From: Actinomadura luzonensis | Lineage (GTDB): Bacteria > Actinomycetota > Actinomycetes > Streptosporangiales > Streptosporangiaceae | NCBI RefSeq assembly: GCF_022664455.2 | Contig: NZ_JAKRKC020000001.1 | Span: forward strand, 2,981,001-3,045,000 | Direction: 5' to 3' | DNA: 64,000 bases | Part shown: one piece after another, positions 15,029 to 22,471 of the stretch | How positions within the stretch are numbered: the first letter of the stretch is position 1 | Layout: every line of letters starts with the position of its first letter | Position numbers and translations under genes: made by a program | The notes under the pieces: model-generated | The model's database searches: none | What the model was told of the DNA's origin: nothing | What the model saw: the letters and a program-made list of their open reading frames with translations, nothing else

Positions 15029-16177
15029 ATGCGGAGAGTGGACGTACTGGTCGTCGGGGCGGGCCTGGCCGGGCTGCACACGGCCCGGCTGCTGGCCGGG
15101 CGCGGGCTGGACGTGCTGGTGGTCGACCGCCGCCGGTCGCTGGCCACGGGCATCAGGACGACGGGCATCTTCGTGCGGCGCACCCTCGACGACTTCGACC
15201 TGCCCGGGCACCTGCTCGGCCCGGGCATCAGGGACGTGCTGCTGTACCCGCCGTCGCGGCGCTCGCCGGTCAGGCTCACCAGCGAGCGGGACGAGTTCCG
15301 CGTCGCGGACATGGCGGGCGTGTACGCGTACGCCCGCCGGGCCGCGGAGACGGCGGGGGCGCGGGTGGAGCTGGGCGTCCGCTACGCGGGGCCGGCGGCG
15401 GGAGGTGCGCGGCTGGCGGGGACGGAGCCGGTGGCGGCGCGGTTCGTCGTCGGGGCGGACGGGGCGCGCTCGCGGGTGGCGCGCGACCTCGGCCTCGACG
15501 TCAACCGCCGGTTCCTGGCCGGCGCCGAGCTCGTCCATCCGGTCGCGCCCGGCGCGGGGCGGGCGCCGGCGTTCCACTGCGTGCTGGACCCGCGGATCGC
15601 GCCCGGCTACCTGGGGTGGGTCGTCGACGACGGGCGGGAGGCCCATGTCGGCGTGGCGGGGTACCCGGGGGCGATGCGCGGTGGCGTCCGCCGGCTGCTG
15701 GACGCCTTCGTCGCCGCCGGGCCGCCCGGCCACCCGGCGCCGGCCGGGCCGGTGGCGCGCAGAGGGGGGCCGATCCCGGTGGGCGGGGTGCTGCGGCGGC
15801 TGGCGTGTCCCGCCGGGCTGCTGGTGGGGGACGCCGCGGGCGCGGTGTCGCCGCTGACGGCGGGCGGGCTGGACCCGTGCCTGCGCCTGTCGGAGCTGGC
15901 GGCGGCGGTCGTGGCGGAGTACCTGCGGACGGGCGACGAGCGGGTGCTGCGGCGCTACGACGGGGGCGCGTTGCGGGCCCGGTTCCGGGGGCGGCTGCTG
16001 TCGCGGCGGGCGTTCGCGGGCATCCGGTCGCCCGCCGTGGCGGAGGCCGCGGTGGCGGCGCTGCGCGGCCGGGCCGGGCGGGCGGTGGCGGCGCGGGTCC
16101 TGTTCGGCGACGGGTCCTTCCCCGACGTGCGGCCCGACGCCGTGGGCGGCCCGGTCACGAGGAGCCGGAGTGGGTGA
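15029..16177 (+). CDS. FAD-dependent oxidoreductase (geranylgeranyl-reductase/PHBH-like)
   Basis: A 383-residue flavoprotein. It begins RRVDVLVVGAGLAGLHTARL, the dinucleotide-binding GxGxxG motif, with the acidic end of strand 2 in VVDRR. The middle holds VVGADGARSRVARDLG (DG motif contacting FAD and cofactor), and LLVGDAAGAVSPLTAGGLDP is the GD motif binding ribityl phosphate. The order matches group A flavoprotein monooxygenases and geranylgeranyl reductases; the GAVSPLTAGG segment leans to the latter. Start ATG 15029 has a TAGGTT element about ten bases upstream, so the transcript may be nearly leaderless. Possible substrate: polyprenyl or aromatic compound, unresolved. Confidence 0.85.
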   Translation: MRRVDVLVVGAGLAGLHTARLLAGRGLDVLVVDRRRSLATGIRTTGIFVRRTLDDFDLPGHLLGPGIRDVLLYPPSRRSPVRLTSERDEFRVADMAGVYAYARRAAETAGARVELGVRYAGPAAGGARLAGTEPVAARFVVGADGARSRVARDLGLDVNRRFLAGAELVHPVAPGAGRAPAFHCVLDPRIAPGYLGWVVDDGREAHVGVAGYPGAMRGGVRRLLDAFVAAGPPGHPAPAGPVARRGGPIPVGGVLRRLACPAGLLVGDAAGAVSPLTAGGLDPCLRLSELAAAVVAEYLRTGDERVLRRYDGGALRARFRGRLLSRRAFAGIRSPAVAEAAVAALRGRAGRAVAARVLFGDGSFPDVRPDAVGGPVTRSRSG

Positions 16178-16183
16178 CCCCGC

Positions 16184-16654
16184 TCACGCGGGGCTGAGGG
16201 TGGCGGCGAGGGTGGCGCCCAGCTCCCAGCAGGCCGCCAGGTCGTCCTTGCCCGGCGCGCCGGTCACCGTCACCGGCGGCCGGACGCGCTCCCAGCCGAG
16301 CCCGCCCGCGATCGACTCGACCGCCCGCACGGCCCCGGTCGTGTCGTCGTTGCCGTGGACGTACAGCCCGTACGGCAACCGCCGGGTCTCCTCCAGGCAC
16401 GGGTAGTAGACCGTGTCGAAGAAGTGCTTGAGCGCCCCGCTCATGTAGCCGATGTTGGCCGGCGTGCCCAGGAGGACGCCGTCCGCCTCGAACACGTCCA
16501 CGGCCGTGGCGCGCAGCGCCGCCCGCGCGACGACCTCCACGCCCTCGACCTCGTCGGTGGCGGCGCCGTCGCGCACCGCCTCGAAGAGCGCCTGCAACGC
16601 GGGCGAGGCGGTGTGGTGCACGATCAGCAGGCGGCGGACCTCACGCGGCGACAC
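16184..16654 (-). CDS. Flavodoxin-like NAD(P)H-dependent FMN protein
   Basis: A 156-residue flavodoxin-fold protein. RRLLIVHHTASPALQALFEA forms the phosphate loop, GVLLGTPANIGYMSGALKHF is the isoalloxazine-binding segment that is highly typical of the NADPH-dependent FMN reductase (FMN_red) group, and PYGLYVHGNDDT follows. It likely binds FMN in the cytoplasm and may reduce quinones or serve as a small electron carrier. GTG 16654 is the start. It converges with the FAD oxidoreductase (6 bp apart). Confidence 0.83.
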   Translation of the reverse strand: MSPREVRRLLIVHHTASPALQALFEAVRDGAATDEVEGVEVVARAALRATAVDVFEADGVLLGTPANIGYMSGALKHFFDTVYYPCLEETRRLPYGLYVHGNDDTTGAVRAVESIAGGLGWERVRPPVTVTGAPGKDDLAACWELGATLAATLSPA

Positions 16655-16678
16655 GAGGGCGATCCTCTCACGCCGGGG

Positions 16679-17047
16679 TCAGCCGCGGACGGCGTGGATC
16701 TCGTCGAGGTGGCTCTCCACCCAGGAGCGGAGCAGGCCGAGGGGCCCGGCCACGCCGCGGCCGAGGTCGGTGAGCGCGTACTCGACGTGCAGCGGCACCG
16801 CCGGGTAGATCGTGCGATCGACGAACCCGTAATCCTCCAGGCGGCGCAGCGTCTGGGTGAGCACTTTCGGGCTCACGCCCTCCAGCCGCCGCTGCAGCGC
16901 GCCGAAGCGTTGCGGCCCGTCCTCCAGCGCGCCGACCACCAGGGCCGACCACTTGTTGGCGAGCATGTCCAGGACGTCCCGGCAGGGGCACTGCGCGGCG
17001 TAGACGTCGTGGCGGTCGTGCAGGCCGGTCCGGCAGGTCATCGGCAT
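16679..17047 (-). CDS. HxlR-family redox or metabolite-responsive regulator
   Basis: A 122-residue winged-helix protein. It has the N-terminal cysteine cluster AAQCPCRDVLDMLANKWSAL, then GPQRFGALQRRLEGVSPKVL, TQTLRRLEDYGFVDRTIYP and EYALTDLGRG. The Cys-x-Cys before helix 1 matches the HypR/YodB/QorR type, where cysteine oxidation or quinone alkylation controls DNA binding. It is divergent from a quinone-oxidoreductase-like gene with a 44-bp inverted repeat between them, closely paralleling the QorR-qor pair of Corynebacterium. Start ATG 17047 follows GAGGAAGG. Confidence 0.9.
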   Translation of the reverse strand: MPMTCRTGLHDRHDVYAAQCPCRDVLDMLANKWSALVVGALEDGPQRFGALQRRLEGVSPKVLTQTLRRLEDYGFVDRTIYPAVPLHVEYALTDLGRGVAGPLGLLRSWVESHLDEIHAVRG

Positions 17048-17080
17048 CCGCAGAACCCTTCCTCGGCGGGTTATAACTTC

Positions 17081-17124
17081 CCAAAGGATAGTAGTCGCCC
17101 TTGCGAGTTACTACCGTCCTTTGG
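17081..17124. promoter_or_regulatory. 44-bp inverted repeat between HxlR regulator and oxidoreductase
   Basis: CCAAAGGA (17081-17088) and TCCTTTGG (17117-17124) are perfect 8-bp arms. Inner TAGTA (17090-17094) and TACTA (17109-17113) extend the dyad. It is the only strong symmetry in the divergent interval and is probably the HxlR operator for both genes. Confidence 0.78.
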
Positions 17125-17190
17125 ATAGCTTCGGCTGCGGCCGGGCCGTACGACGCCCGGCCGGTTCGAGACAGAAGCGAGGAGACACCC

Positions 17191-18141
17191 ATGCGCGCGA
17201 TCATCCAGGACACCTTCGGCGGCCCGGAGGTGCTGCGGCTCGCCGACGTGCCGCGGCCGGCCCCGCTGCCCACCGAGATCCTGGTACGGGTGCACGCCGC
17301 CGGCGTCAACCCGGTCGACTGGAAGACCCGCCAGGGCGGCGGCATGGCCGGGGTGCTCGGCGAGCCGCCGTTCATCCTGGGCTGGGACGTCTCCGGGGTG
17401 GTGGAGGAGGCCGGGTTCGGCGTGACGGTGTTCGAGCCGGGGGACGAGGTGTTCGGCATGCCGTGGTTCCCGCGCCAGGCCGGCGCGTACGCCGAGTACG
17501 TCACCGCGCCCGCCCGCCAGTTCGCCCGCAAGCCGCGCACGATCGGCCACGAGGCCGCCGCCGGGACGCCGCTGGCCGCGCTCACCGCCTGGCAGGCCCT
17601 GGTCGACACCGCCGGGATCGCCGCCGGGCAGCGGGTGCTGATCCACGCGGCGGCGGGCGGCGTGGGCCACCTCGCGGTGCAGATCGCCCGGCACGCGGGG
17701 GCGTACGTGATCGGCACCGCGAGCGCGCCCAAGCACGACTGGCTGCGCTCGCTCGGCGCGGACGAGGTGATCGACTACACGGCCACGTCCTTCGAGGAGG
17801 CGGCGCGCGACGTGGACGTGGTGCTCGACCTGGTCGGCGACGGCCACGACCGGACCAGCACCCGCTCGCTGGAGGTGCTGCGGCCCGGCGGGCTGCTGAT
17901 CGCGGTGCCGTCCGGGGTGGCGCCCGAGCTGCTCGACCGGGCCCGGGGACGCGGCCTGCGCGCCACCGGCATCCTGGTCGAGCCGGACGGCGCGGCGCTG
18001 ACCAGGATCGCCGAGCTGATCGACAAGGGCGAGCTGACGGTCGAGGTGGACGAGGTCCTCCCGCTGGAGGAGGCTGCCGAGGCGCACCGCCGCGGCGAGC
18101 GGGGACGCACCCGCGGCAAGATCGTCCTCACTGTCGCTTGA
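17191..18141 (+). CDS. NADP-dependent quinone oxidoreductase-like MDR protein
   Basis: A 316-residue zinc-independent medium-chain dehydrogenase of the QOR/zeta-crystallin class. The catalytic domain begins MRAIIQDTFGGPEVLRLADV and contains HAAGVNPVDWKTRQG; the cofactor domain has IHAAAGGVGHLAVQIARHAG (AxxGGVG). The catalytic zinc ligands of alcohol dehydrogenases are absent. It would reduce quinones or activated alkenes with NADPH. GAGGAG precedes ATG 17191. The divergent cysteine-containing HxlR regulator and shared inverted repeat point to induction by quinones or oxidants. Confidence 0.9.
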   Translation: MRAIIQDTFGGPEVLRLADVPRPAPLPTEILVRVHAAGVNPVDWKTRQGGGMAGVLGEPPFILGWDVSGVVEEAGFGVTVFEPGDEVFGMPWFPRQAGAYAEYVTAPARQFARKPRTIGHEAAAGTPLAALTAWQALVDTAGIAAGQRVLIHAAAGGVGHLAVQIARHAGAYVIGTASAPKHDWLRSLGADEVIDYTATSFEEAARDVDVVLDLVGDGHDRTSTRSLEVLRPGGLLIAVPSGVAPELLDRARGRGLRATGILVEPDGAALTRIAELIDKGELTVEVDEVLPLEEAAEAHRRGERGRTRGKIVLTVA

Positions 18142-18203
18142 TGGGAAAAGTTACCCTTTGTCGCCTATTGCGCTCTTTGTCCCCGTAGGGGCACTATCGG
18201 CGC

Positions 18204-18554
18204 ATGGCAGAGCGCGATCTTCGCAGCGGCGACCTGGAGCTCGACCGCCTGATGGCGGAGTTCCAGGCGAGCTCCCGGGAGCTCTCCGACGTCATGGGCC
18301 TGGTCGGGGACGTGACCGGGCAGGCGGAGAGCCCGGACGGCAAGATCCGGGTGCGGGTCTCGTCCTCGGGACAGCTCACCGGCCTGCACCTCGACCCCAG
18401 GGCGATGCGCCTGGGGTCGCAGGAGCTGGCCGAGGCGATCATGCGGCTCTCGCGCCGCGCGGCCGAGGACGCGGCCCGGCGGCTCATGGACGTCGCCCGG
18501 CCCTACCTCGACGGGCCGGCCGGCGAAGCCGGGACCGGCCGGCCCCGGCGGTGA
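18204..18554 (+). CDS. YbaB/EbfC-family DNA-binding protein
   Basis: A 116-residue protein with the YbaB/EbfC pattern: a long N-terminal helix (ELDRLMAEFQASSRELSDVM), a beta hairpin around SPDGKIRVRVSSSGQLTGLH (the DG turn is conserved), and a C-terminal helix from QELAEAIMRLSRRAAEDAAR. YbaB dimers bind DNA; actinobacterial versions of this size are frequently encoded beside WXG100/ESX proteins, as here, where a WXG100-like pair converges from the right (13 bp between stop codons). A specific role in that system is unproven. Confidence 0.8.
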   Translation: MAERDLRSGDLELDRLMAEFQASSRELSDVMGLVGDVTGQAESPDGKIRVRVSSSGQLTGLHLDPRAMRLGSQELAEAIMRLSRRAAEDAARRLMDVARPYLDGPAGEAGTGRPRR

Positions 18555-18567
18555 TCGGCCCGGCCGA

Positions 18568-19515
18568 TCACTTCGGGATCAGGCTGCGCGTGCCGTGGAT
18601 GATGAACTTCTGGTACATCTCCTCCTCGGTCAGGCCGTGCTCCGCCCCGGGCAGCGGGTTGTCCCCGTGCTGGGCGTCCATCACCATCGAGTACGTCGTC
18701 GAGGCGGTCAGCCGGGGCACGAAGCTGCCGGTGTTCAGCGTGTGCCCGCCGGGCAGCGGCACGTCGGTGGCCACGGTCCGGAGGCCGGGCACCTTGGTGA
18801 CCAGGGCCGCGCTGCCGTCGGCGACCGCGTCGAAGGCCAGGTTCGCCACGAAGTGCTCGCGGAACGCGGTGAGGTTGTAGCCGGCCGAGCGCACGTCGTT
18901 CCCGGACAGGTCCGTCTTGATGCCGGCGAGGTGGTTGAGCCCGAGCGGCAGGACCACCTCGCCCGTCGCGTACGCCGCGCTGTCGGCCACGTAGTAGGCG
19001 AACATCGGCAGGAGCAGCGTCACGAACCGGTTCGCCGTGGCGGTGAGCAGCACCGCCTTCCGCTTCATGATCGCCTGGAAGAGCTTCCAGGTGACCACCT
19101 GGTAGCCGATCGTGAACATCATGTCGACGGTCATGATCCAGCACATCACCCGCAGCGCGTGATTGATCTTCTCGATCACGTCCGCGAACGCCCGGCAGGC
19201 CCGGGCCGCGTTGCGGTGCTTGAGCGAGACCGCGAGCACGGCGGGCCCGTACGTCCCGGTCCAGAACGTCCTGAACTCCTCGACCGCCGGGTCCTGGCTC
19301 TTCGTCCACACGGTCTCGGCGGCCGTGTTCGCCTCCCGGAAGTGCGTGTCGATCGCGTCGGCCAGCTCGTCCAGGGCGTCGGCCGCCTCGCGGATGCGCT
19401 CGGGGTCGCCCTCCAGGTACGAGACGCCGAACAGGACCTCGGGCGCGAGCAGCCCCGCCGCGCCCGCGCCGGCCATGCCGCCCAGCGCGACCTTGGTGCC
19501 GAGGCCGAGTGCCAT
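18568..19515 (-). CDS. WXG100-like domain protein with hydrophobic segments (type VII-associated)
   Basis: A 315-residue protein. It has a short Ala/Gly-rich start, then a helical bundle (residues about 32-115: GDPERIREAADALDELADAI, TVWTKSQDPAVEEF, FWTGTYGPAVLAV). This resembles the WXG100/WXG-like repeats that target proteins to ESX secretion. Residues 118-185 contain hydrophobic stretches (MCWIMTVDMMFTIGYQVVTW, FVTLLLPMFAYYVADSAAY). The C-terminal about 100 residues have no motif that I recognise. It lies 10 bp downstream of a smaller WXG100-like gene. It could be a secreted effector, a pore or a structural partner. No nuclease or peptidase motif is visible. Confidence 0.6.
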   Translation of the reverse strand: MALGLGTKVALGGMAGAGAAGLLAPEVLFGVSYLEGDPERIREAADALDELADAIDTHFREANTAAETVWTKSQDPAVEEFRTFWTGTYGPAVLAVSLKHRNAARACRAFADVIEKINHALRVMCWIMTVDMMFTIGYQVVTWKLFQAIMKRKAVLLTATANRFVTLLLPMFAYYVADSAAYATGEVVLPLGLNHLAGIKTDLSGNDVRSAGYNLTAFREHFVANLAFDAVADGSAALVTKVPGLRTVATDVPLPGGHTLNTGSFVPRLTASTTYSMVMDAQHGDNPLPGAEHGLTEEEMYQKFIIHGTRSLIPK

Positions 19516-19525
19516 GCCCGCCCCC

Positions 19526-19927
19526 TCAGGCCCGTTCGACCGGCGTGGAGGGCACGCTGATCTCGTCGTTCCTGCGCCGGGCGAAGGCGACCAGGTCCCG
19601 GACGAAGGCGTTCCTGTCGACCATGCTCGCCCAGTCGGCGGCCTTGACGTTCCTGCTCATCGCGACGACGGCCGAGCCGATGCCCTGGTACGCCTCGGCG
19701 AGGTTGCGAAGGGCCGTGCTCAGGTCCTCGTAGGCGCCGTCGAAGCCGGGGTGGCCGTCCTGCCCGCGCCGGAAGATCCGGGCCGCCTCGTCGCTCGCCG
19801 GGTCGCCGAAGTGGGGGATGAGGGGGTCGAGCCGGGTGCGCACCCGGCTGACGGCGCGCGCGAACTCGCCGCCCTCGGCATGGATCGCCTTGCCGCCGGC
19901 CTCCGTGCTGGTGTGGTCGATGTCCAC
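19526..19927 (-). CDS. WXG100-like small helical protein
   Basis: A 133-residue protein with GTG start 19927 (GGGAC upstream). Sequence such as GGEFARAVSRVRTRLDPLIP, FRRGQDGHPGFDGAYEDLST and LAEAYQGIGSAVVAMSRNVK gives the all-helical profile and size of Esx/PE-like proteins, though the WxG turn is not clear. It is the first gene of a two-gene minus-strand unit with the larger WXG100-like protein, consistent with an Esx-type heterodimer or cargo/chaperone pair. No EccC-type motor is encoded in this window, so export would depend on a system elsewhere. Confidence 0.55.
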   Translation of the reverse strand: MDIDHTSTEAGGKAIHAEGGEFARAVSRVRTRLDPLIPHFGDPASDEAARIFRRGQDGHPGFDGAYEDLSTALRNLAEAYQGIGSAVVAMSRNVKAADWASMVDRNAFVRDLVAFARRRNDEISVPSTPVERA

Positions 19928-20023
19928 AAGAGTCCCTTTCGTCCCGCGCGTCACCCCACGCCAGTCTCTGAACCCTTTGTTGCCGGCGCATGACTTCCCG
20001 GTTGCCAGTGGTGACCAAACCCG

Positions 20024-20042
20024 AGAGAGCGCTCTCTTGACA
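20024..20042 (+). promoter_or_regulatory. LacI-type operator overlapping the GH16 promoter
   Basis: AGAGAGCGCTCTCT (20024-20037) is a perfect palindrome of the GAGCGCTC core used by CebR/LacI-family sugar repressors in actinomycetes. Its right end overlaps TTGACA (20037-20042), a good -35; a candidate -10 (AAGGTT) follows about 20 bp later. The arrangement suggests repression of the glucanase gene, relieved by an oligosaccharide. Confidence 0.75.
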
Positions 20043-20107
20043 GGGGCGGTGAGATTGCCGGAAGGTTTCGGTTGACGCACTTCCGTGGATCCGATGAGGT
20101 AATCGCG

Positions 20108-21352
20108 ATGGTCCGCACCCCCCGAAAAGGAACGTTGCTCGCCGCCTGCGCCGCACTCGTCTCGGTGCTCGCGCTGCTCGTCCCCCTCGCCGGCGCCGCG
20201 AGCGCCGCCCCCGCGCCCGGTCCCCTGGTCTGGTCCGACGAGTTCGACGGAGCCGCCGGCAGCGCCGTCGACGCCGCCAAATGGCGCTTCGACATCGGCG
20301 GCGGCGGCTGGGGCAACAACGAGCAGGAGTACTACACCAACAGCACCCGCAACGCCGCCCTCGACGGCGCCGGGAACCTGGTGATCACCGCCCGCCGTGA
20401 GAACCCGGCCAACTACCAGTGCCACTACGGCACCTGCCAGTACACCTCGGCGCGGCTCCTCACCTCCGCCACCTTCACCCGCGCCTACGGCCGCTTCGAG
20501 GCGCGCATGAAGCTGCCCAGGGGCCAGGGAATCTGGCCGGCGTTCTGGATGCTGGGCAACGACATCGGCTCCGCCGGCTGGCCGAACAGCGGCGAGATCG
20601 ACATCATGGAGAACATCGGCCGCGAGCCGAACACCGTGCACGGCACCATCCACGGCCCCGGCTACTCCGGCTCGGGCGGCATCGGCGCCGGCTACACGAT
20701 CGGCTCGGCCTTCGCCGACGCCTTCCACACCTTCGCCGTCGACTGGTCGCCCAACCTGCTCGTCTGGTACGTGGACGGCGTCGAGTACCAGCGCCGCACC
20801 CCCGCCGACCTGGGCGGCAACCGGTGGGTCTTCGACCACCCGTTCTTCATGATCATGAACGTCGCGGTGGGCGGCTACTGGCCCGGCTACCCCGACGCGA
20901 CCACCACGTTCCCGCAGTCCATGACCGTCGACTACGTCCGCGTCTACGCCCCGCCCACCGACACCGGCACCGGCGGCCGGATCACCGGCTACGGCGGCAA
21001 GTGCGTCGACGTGGCCGGCGCGAGCACCGCCAACGGCACGGCCGTGCAGCTCTACGACTGCAACGGCACCGCCGCCCAGAGCTGGTCGTGGAACTCCGAC
21101 GGCTCGGTGCGGGCGCTCGGCAAGTGCATGGACGTCACGAGCGGGTCCACCGCCAACGGCGCGCAGGTGCAGCTCTACGACTGCAACGGCACCGGCGCGC
21201 AGAAGTGGACCTACAACTCGGGCACCGGCCAGATCGTCAACCCGCAGTCCGGCAGATGCCTCGACGCGACCGGCGTCAGCTCCGCCAACGGCACCCGGCT
21301 GCAGATCTGGGACTGCACCGGCGGCGCCAACCAGAAATGGGCCAGAAGCTGA
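20108..21352 (+). CDS. Secreted glycoside hydrolase family 16 with ricin-type (CBM13) domain
   Basis: A 414-residue extracellular endoglucanase-type enzyme. The signal peptide is residues 1-33 (KGTLLAACAALVSVLALLVP, cleavage near ASA-AP). The GH16 domain spans residues about 38-280: VWSDEFDG, GNNEQEYYT, the catalytic signature SGEIDIMENI with nucleophile Glu163, Asp165 and acid/base Glu168, and FHTFAVDWSP. Residues about 290-414 form a beta-trefoil carbohydrate-binding module with three QxW repeats (QSW, QKW, QKW). Laminarinase-like beta-1,3(-1,4)-glucan cleavage is the usual activity for this subgroup. Control by the LacI-type palindrome upstream is probable. Confidence 0.95.
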   Translation: MVRTPRKGTLLAACAALVSVLALLVPLAGAASAAPAPGPLVWSDEFDGAAGSAVDAAKWRFDIGGGGWGNNEQEYYTNSTRNAALDGAGNLVITARRENPANYQCHYGTCQYTSARLLTSATFTRAYGRFEARMKLPRGQGIWPAFWMLGNDIGSAGWPNSGEIDIMENIGREPNTVHGTIHGPGYSGSGGIGAGYTIGSAFADAFHTFAVDWSPNLLVWYVDGVEYQRRTPADLGGNRWVFDHPFFMIMNVAVGGYWPGYPDATTTFPQSMTVDYVRVYAPPTDTGTGGRITGYGGKCVDVAGASTANGTAVQLYDCNGTAAQSWSWNSDGSVRALGKCMDVTSGSTANGAQVQLYDCNGTGAQKWTYNSGTGQIVNPQSGRCLDATGVSSANGTRLQIWDCTGGANQKWARS

Positions 21353-21366
21353 GAGAGCGCGTTCTC
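21353..21366. promoter_or_regulatory. Second, imperfect LacI-type palindrome after the GH16 gene
   Basis: GAGAGCGCGTTCTC begins directly after the glucanase stop codon, 73 bp before the next start. It matches the upstream operator core with one broken pair. It could extend control to the next gene or be an auxiliary site; chance occurrence is possible. Confidence 0.4.
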
Positions 21367-21438
21367 GTCCCCCGGGTGGCCCGGTCATTCCCTGCGGGGA
21401 ATTGTCCGGCCGCCCGGGGCGGGCGCACGATCGGCCGC

Positions 21439-22464
21439 ATGAGTGACACGGTGACGACAAGGCGCATGCCGGCCTGGCGGGCGCGCAGCGGGGGCGGCAT
21501 CGACGGGCTGGAGCTGCGTGAGGAGCCGGAGCCCGTCCCCGGGCCCGGCGAGGTGCTGGTGGCCGTCAAGGCGGTCTCGCTCAGCTACCGGGAGCTGCTG
21601 GTGCTGCGCGGCGAGTACGTCCTGCCGGTGAAGGACGACCTGGTGCCGGTGTCGGACGGCGCCGGCGAGGTGGTGGGCCTGGGGCCGGGGGTGCGCGGGA
21701 CGCGGATCGGCGACCGGGTGACCGCCGGGATCTTCCCGTACTGGGCGGCCGGGCCGTTCGGGCGGCCGGAGCAGCTCCCGCAGCTCGGCGGCTCGCTGGA
21801 CGGCCTGCTGGCCGGGAGGGTGGTGCTGCCGGAGAGCGCGCTGGTGCCGGTGCCCGCCCACCTGTCCTACGCCGAGGCCGCGACGCTGCCGTGCGCCGCG
21901 GTGACCGCCTGGCACGCGCTGGAGGGCGTCCGGGCCGGGGACACCGTCCTGACGCTGGGCACCGGCGGCGTGTCGCTGTTCGCGGCGCAGCTCGCCCGGC
22001 TGCTCGGCGCGCGGGTCCTCGCCACCACCGGCGACCCCGGCAAGGCCGGGCGGCTGCGCGCGCTCGGCGTGGACGAGGTCGTGGTCCGCGGTGAGGGGCC
22101 GGGCGACTGGCCCGAGCGGGTGCGCGCGCTGACCGGCGGCCGGGGCGTGGACCGGGTGGTGGACGTGGTCGGCGACCTGCCGCGCGCGCTGCGTGCGCTC
22201 GCGATGTCCGGTGAGGTGGCCTTGGTCGGGTTCCTGGGGGCGGAGCCGCCCGCGCTGGACCCCCGGGCGTTGTTCGGGGCGGCCGCCCGGGTCCGGGCCG
22301 TCGCGGCCGGGAGCCTCGCGCACTTCGCCGCGATGAACCGGGCGATCGAGGCGGGCCGGATGCGGCCGGTGCTGGACCGGGTGTTCCCGTTCGAGGAGGC
22401 CGTCGGCGCCTTCCGCTACTACGCGGACGAGCGGCCGTTCGGCAAGGTCGTCATCACGGTGTGA
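21439..22464 (+). CDS. Zinc-independent alcohol dehydrogenase/quinone reductase-like MDR protein
   Basis: A 341-residue medium-chain dehydrogenase. The N-terminal domain has EPVPGPGEVLVAVKAVSLSY and YRELLVLRGEY, followed by SDGAGEVVGLGPGV. The cofactor domain has TVLTLGTGGVSLFAAQLARL (GxGGV) and VDRVVDVVGDLPRALRAL. The Cys/His zinc ligands of classical alcohol dehydrogenases are not in their usual places, placing it with NAD(P)-dependent YogA-like reductases. It is on the same strand as the glucanase 86 bp upstream but functionally unrelated as far as I can see. It converges with the histidine kinase gene (7 bp). Confidence 0.87.
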   Translation: MSDTVTTRRMPAWRARSGGGIDGLELREEPEPVPGPGEVLVAVKAVSLSYRELLVLRGEYVLPVKDDLVPVSDGAGEVVGLGPGVRGTRIGDRVTAGIFPYWAAGPFGRPEQLPQLGGSLDGLLAGRVVLPESALVPVPAHLSYAEAATLPCAAVTAWHALEGVRAGDTVLTLGTGGVSLFAAQLARLLGARVLATTGDPGKAGRLRALGVDEVVVRGEGPGDWPERVRALTGGRGVDRVVDVVGDLPRALRALAMSGEVALVGFLGAEPPALDPRALFGAAARVRAVAAGSLAHFAAMNRAIEAGRMRPVLDRVFPFEEAVGAFRYYADERPFGKVVITV

Positions 22465-22471
22465 GCGCCGG

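Noticed and set aside
10307..18141. Biosynthetic gene cluster (GT4, SDRs, FAD reductase, methyltransferase-like neighbours)
   Set aside because: No polyketide, peptide, terpene or RiPP core enzyme or precursor is present, and the genes fall into separately regulated small units.
19526..21460. 644-codon minus-strand frame covering the GH16 gene
   Set aside because: Only its last 133 codons (the WXG100-like protein) look real. The rest is antisense to the glucanase and is an artefact of codon bias.
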